DNA of 9,570 bases, from NCBI GenBank assembly GCA_018262455.1, contig JAGSPR010000265.1, forward strand, positions 1 to 9,570. Direction: 5' to 3'. The notes under the pieces are model-generated. The model saw only the letters and a program-made list of their open reading frames with translations, made no database searches and was not told the DNA's origin. This stretch comes from Deltaproteobacteria bacterium (GTDB taxonomy: Bacteria > Myxococcota > Polyangia > Haliangiales > Haliangiaceae). The position numbers and the translations under genes are program-made. Below are positions 6,473 through 9,570 of the stretch, piece by piece (within the stretch, counting starts at the first letter, position 1; each line of letters starts with the position of its first letter).

Positions 6473-9433
6473 ATGGGCCCGACTCGTGTGTTCGTTCTCT
6501 CGGCACTGCTGCTCGCGATCGGATGTGGCGACAACGTTCCGCTCCAGGATCCGGGTCCCGCGTGCTCGGACGGCGTCGACAACGACGGTGATGGCAGCAC
6601 CGACTACCCATTCGATCTCGGCTGCGCCGATGCCGCCGACGACACCGAGGACAGCCCCGCAGCACCGCAGTGCAGCGACGGCCGCGACAACGACGGTGAC
6701 GGGCTGCGCGATTTCCCCAGCGACCCGGGCTGCTTCTCACCGCTGAGCGACAGCGAGACCGACGACTGTCCGGACGGCCTCAACTGCCCGCAGTGCGCCA
6801 ACGGTCGCGATGATGACGGCAATGGCGCGACGGACTACCCGAACGATCCTGGCTGCGAGTCTGCCGATGATGCGATCGAGTTCCTCGACAACCCGGTCGC
6901 CTGCGGCATGGGCCTCGCGATCAAGCACCTGCCGCCGAGCGGCACCGACAGCGGCACGCTCGACGCCACCAGCCTGTCGAGCCTGCCGACCACGTGCGGC
7001 GGCGGTGGTGGCTCGTCGGGCGTCGCCTACGTGATGATCTTGAGCCAGCCGAAGATCATCGTCGCCTCGACCGAGGACATCGCGACCATGGCCGACACCG
7101 TGATCGATCTCCGCCGCGCGGACTGTTCGAACGCGAACGCGAGCCTGGGCTGCAACGACGACTTCGAGGGCAACCGGAGCTCGCAGCTCACGATGTCGCT
7201 GGCGCCCGGCGTCTACTACATCATCGTCGAGGGCCACGACTCGACCGAGACCGGGCCGTACGTGCTGACGGTCCAGCAGTTCTCCGGACAGGGCTCCGCC
7301 TGCACGATGCAGAGCGAGTGTGGCCCGGGGCTCGTCTGCCGGGTCCCGACCGGCGGCACGGGGATGGTCTGCACGAACCCGGTGTGCTCCGACGGTGTCG
7401 ACGACGACAGCGACGGCAAGATCGACTTCCCCGCGGACCCCGGCTGCGCGAGCCCCGAGGGCGGCTCGGAGGTCGATGACTGCCCGAGCGGACCCAACTG
7501 CCCGGCGTGCGGCAACGGGCTCGATGACGACGGCGATGGCCAGACCGACTTTCCGCTCGACACCTCGTGCGCGGCCGCCTCGGGGACGATCGAGACGTGC
7601 AACGACGAGCAGGATCCGATCGCCGCGATCACGACCGGCACGATCACCGGCACCCTCGTCGGCGCGCACGACGACTACGCGCAGACCTGCGGATCCGGCA
7701 ACGGCCTCGACGTGCTGTACACGCTCAACCTCCCGCCGATGGCGACCCTCACGATCGACACCGAAGGTTCCGCGATCGACACCGCGCTGACGCTGTTGCC
7801 GGCGACCTGCGCCGAGCCGAACCTCGACTGCGATGACGACGGCGGGGTGTCGTTCGGAGCCTCGCTCTTGCAGCTCACCGGCGTCTCCGCGGGGACCTAC
7901 ATCGTCGCGGTCGATGGCTACAACGCGACCGCGGTCGGCGCGTACGACGTCCACGTCTCCGGCACGATCGCCGCGGGTGGCAGCTGCGAGGGTGCGCTGG
8001 TCGCGTCGGGCGCGATCACCTGCGGCGCGGGCTTCTCGTGTGATGGCCCGGCGGGCGCGCGGACCTGCACGACCCAGTGCAGCGACGGCATCGACAACAA
8101 CGGCGACGGCAAGACCGACTTCCCCGAAGATCCCGGCTGCTCGTCACCGGCCGACGACGCCGAGACCACGGTGTGCCCGGGCGCCTCCTGCCCGGCGTGC
8201 AGCGACGGCCTCGACAACGACGGTGACGGCCAGACCGACTTCCCGGCGGACACCAGCTGCCACGCGGCGGGCGGGACCAGCGAGGCCTGCGTGCAGACCG
8301 AGCCGGTGGTCGTCGTGACCGGTGCTGCCACCACGGGCACGACCGTGGGGCAGACCAACGACTTCCAGCCGACGTGCGCGAGCTCGGTCGGCAGCGGCCC
8401 CGATGTCGCGCTGCAGCTCGATCTGCCGGCCATGCAGAGCGTGAACCTCAACCTGACGACGAGCTACGACAGCGTCCACGTCCTGCTCGACTCGACCTGC
8501 GGCGGCGCGGCGCTCGTGTGCCGCGACCCGACCACGATGACCGCGCAGAACCTCGCGGCCGGTCGTTACTTCGTGGTGGTCGATGGGTTCTCCGCGACCA
8601 GCGCGGGCACGTTCACGCTGACCACGTCGGGTGTCGTGGCACCCAACGGCAGCTGCGAGGGCGCGCTGTTCGCGTCCGGCGCGCTCGTGTGTCCCACCGG
8701 CCTTTCGTGCGCCGGCCCGGTCGGGGCACGCACGTGTGGCTCCGAGTGTTCGGACGGCGTCGACAACAACGGTGACGGCAAGACCGACTTCCCGGACGAT
8801 CCGGGCTGCTCGGCGCCGGCGGATGCCACCGAAGACACCGTGTGTCCCGGCGCGAGCTGCCCGGCGTGCAGCGACACCACCGACGACGACGGCGACCAGC
8901 TGGTCGACTTCCCGGCGGACTTCGGCTGCGCCTCGGCGGCGGGCCTCACCGAGGTGTTCTGCGCGGCCGACGTCGACTTCGGCGGGGTGATCGTGGCGGC
9001 GCAGACGTTCGGCACGCTCGCCTCGCCCGCCGTCGACAACTTCGAGCAGAGCTGCCAGTCGAACACGGGCAACGACGTGACCTTCGCGCTCGCCTTGCCG
9101 GTGGACGTCACCAAGCTGGTGGTCGACACGCAAGGCTCGGCGAGCCTGGACACGGTCCTGTCGGTGAAGGACGCCAGCTGCGGCGCCGAGCTGGGTTGCG
9201 ACGACGACGGGGCACCGGGCTCGGACAACCGCTCGGTGCTGACGCTGCTCGGCGTGCGCGCCGGCAACTACGCGATCAACGTCGACAGCTTCGGCACCTC
9301 CAACAACGGCGCGTTCAAGCTGAACGTGAAGGGGACCGTGGCCGCGGGCACCGTGTGCACCTCACCGCTGTTCGCGGCCGGCGTGCTGGACTGCCCGGTC
9401 GGCACGACGTGCAGCGCGGGCACCTGCCAGTGA
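6473..9433 (+). CDS. modular lipoprotein: Asp/Cys loop repeats with PPC-like domains
   Basis: The 986-residue exported protein starts with a short signal peptide ending in LLAIGC, so Cys18 is the likely lipidated residue. Three modules alternate. (1) Nine 21-residue loops begin CSDGxDNDGDG and end DFPxDPGC, each with two Cys; the D-x-D-x-D-G-x-x-D spacing resembles EF-hand and thrombospondin-3 calcium loops. They sit at 31-51, 67-87, 108-128, 305-325, 346-366, 536-556, 576-596, 759-779 and 799-819. (2) Four PPC-like beta domains lie at about 141-268, 383-497, 613-720 and 833-954, with motifs such as CDDDGG and GTYIVAVDG. (3) Short four- or five-Cys linkers lie at about 273-300, 504-532, 727-755 and 962-985. 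No catalytic domain is recognisable. A surface structural, adhesive or metal-binding role is inferred. The loops recall the MopE-type metal-binding motif but lack its middle Cys. The ATG at 6473 has only a weak ribosome binding site (TGGA). Confidence 0.9.
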   Translation: MGPTRVFVLSALLLAIGCGDNVPLQDPGPACSDGVDNDGDGSTDYPFDLGCADAADDTEDSPAAPQCSDGRDNDGDGLRDFPSDPGCFSPLSDSETDDCPDGLNCPQCANGRDDDGNGATDYPNDPGCESADDAIEFLDNPVACGMGLAIKHLPPSGTDSGTLDATSLSSLPTTCGGGGGSSGVAYVMILSQPKIIVASTEDIATMADTVIDLRRADCSNANASLGCNDDFEGNRSSQLTMSLAPGVYYIIVEGHDSTETGPYVLTVQQFSGQGSACTMQSECGPGLVCRVPTGGTGMVCTNPVCSDGVDDDSDGKIDFPADPGCASPEGGSEVDDCPSGPNCPACGNGLDDDGDGQTDFPLDTSCAAASGTIETCNDEQDPIAAITTGTITGTLVGAHDDYAQTCGSGNGLDVLYTLNLPPMATLTIDTEGSAIDTALTLLPATCAEPNLDCDDDGGVSFGASLLQLTGVSAGTYIVAVDGYNATAVGAYDVHVSGTIAAGGSCEGALVASGAITCGAGFSCDGPAGARTCTTQCSDGIDNNGDGKTDFPEDPGCSSPADDAETTVCPGASCPACSDGLDNDGDGQTDFPADTSCHAAGGTSEACVQTEPVVVVTGAATTGTTVGQTNDFQPTCASSVGSGPDVALQLDLPAMQSVNLNLTTSYDSVHVLLDSTCGGAALVCRDPTTMTAQNLAAGRYFVVVDGFSATSAGTFTLTTSGVVAPNGSCEGALFASGALVCPTGLSCAGPVGARTCGSECSDGVDNNGDGKTDFPDDPGCSAPADATEDTVCPGASCPACSDTTDDDGDQLVDFPADFGCASAAGLTEVFCAADVDFGGVIVAAQTFGTLASPAVDNFEQSCQSNTGNDVTFALALPVDVTKLVVDTQGSASLDTVLSVKDASCGAELGCDDDGAPGSDNRSVLTLLGVRAGNYAINVDSFGTSNNGAFKLNVKGTVAAGTVCTSPLFAAGVLDCPVGTTCSAGTCQ
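6563..8929 (+). repeat. nine dispersed copies of a 63-base Asp/Cys loop unit
   Basis: The coding units lie at 6563-6625, 6671-6733, 6794-6856, 7385-7447, 7508-7570, 8078-8140, 8198-8260, 8747-8809 and 8867-8929. All are exactly 63 bases. After the first copy they fall in pairs about 120 bases apart, and the pairs recur every 670-715 bases. Within each pair the spacer encodes 19-20 residues, usually ending in CPxxxxCPx. The third and fourth pairs are the most alike at both DNA and protein level. Confidence 0.92.
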
Positions 9434-9570
9434 GCTAGCGGGCTTGTCCGGAAATTCGGGCCGCTGACGTGGGCGTCATCGTGGAGGTGATCGGCGACGG
9501 CGACGGCGACGTTTCACGCTGACTTCGACGGCGACGCAGAGCGCGGGCGTGACGAGGCTACCGCCGTCGC
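9434..9570. other. unassigned downstream region at window edge
   Basis: No gene can be supported in these 137 bases. A perfect 5-base inverted repeat (TGACG at 9465-9469, CGTCA at 9474-9478) has no T-run after it and is too weak for a terminator call. On the minus strand one frame is open from the right edge to a TGA at 9478-9476 and would encode 30 residues ending in a seven-Arg run. That could be the tail of a convergent gene, but the fragment is too short and too repeat-driven to call. Confidence 0.4.
9493..9511. repeat. GGCGAC triplicate hexamer
   Basis: Three perfect GGCGAC units are followed by one extra G, and a related CGACGGCGACG recurs at 9526-9536. This is simple-sequence DNA downstream of the lipoprotein gene. 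No function is visible. Confidence 0.55.

Noticed and set aside
4306..6600. 764-residue open frame on the minus strand
   Set aside because: It runs through the TonB-like gene in another frame and then antisense to the whole SLC13-like permease. Its product is a monotonous Arg/Asp/Glu/His/Gln mixture with no domain, the typical by-product of high-GC codon bias.
6737..7954. 405-residue minus-strand frame antisense to the lipoprotein gene
   Set aside because: It repeats Val/Arg/Asp-rich patterns dictated by the coding strand, with no independent domain or start signal.
6563..8929. Regular repeats read as a CRISPR array or tandem satellite
   Set aside because: The repeats are in frame, differ at third codon positions and conserve protein residues, so they are coding-domain repeats rather than array DNA.
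8144..9133. 329-residue minus-strand frame antisense to the 3' part of the lipoprotein gene
   Set aside because: Its apparent internal repeats mirror the duplicated modules on the plus strand. No signal, motif or ribosome binding site.
9437..9478. Rho-independent terminator after the lipoprotein gene
   Set aside because: AGCGG/CCGCT (9437-9441 with 9463-9467) and TGACG/CGTCA (9465-9469 with 9474-9478) are only 5-base stems, overlap each other and are not followed by a T-run.

Overview
The window is uniformly GC-rich, with strong G/C bias at third codon positions. It encodes seven complete protein-coding genes that cover almost all of the sequence. Codon style, a Gly/Ser-rich TonB-like protein, HEAT-repeat proteins and a large lipoprotein built from Cys/Asp-rich 'DNDGDG' repeats together suggest a Myxococcota (myxobacterial, former deltaproteobacterial) chromosome. 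This assignment is an inference from style and gene families, not from a marker gene. I see no rRNA, tRNA, CRISPR array, insertion sequence or prophage gene.

Left block (67-5081, minus strand, read right to left): five genes form a probable operon. It starts with a single-pass inner-membrane protein with a TonB-type C-terminal domain (4335-5081). An ABC transporter ATPase (3329-4291) and an ABC-2 type permease (2544-3332) follow. Then come a small three-helix membrane protein with a TPR-like segment (1927-2547) and a cytoplasmic HEAT-repeat protein (67-1881). ATPase, permease and small membrane protein are joined by two 4-base ATGA stop/start overlaps, so these three are very likely translationally coupled. 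The outer two genes are separated from this core by 43 and 45 bases. The natural reading is an ABC exporter or envelope-remodelling machine with accessory scaffold proteins; the substrate cannot be read from the sequence.

Right block (5173-9433, plus strand): a 91-base divergent spacer separates the operon from an ion-transporter-superfamily (SLC13/ArsB/CitMHS-like) permease (5173-6432). Forty bases downstream lies a 986-residue secreted lipoprotein (6473-9433). It is built from nine 21-residue two-cysteine Asp loops (EF-hand/thrombospondin-3-like spacing), four PPC-like beta domains and four short Cys-rich linkers. It carries no recognisable enzyme domain and is the most distinctive object in the window.

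The two ends (1-66 and 9434-9570) hold no supported gene, only short imperfect hexanucleotide repeats. Nothing amounts to an obvious new defence or mobile system. The best candidates for novelty are the modular lipoprotein and the five-gene ABC/TonB/HEAT operon.
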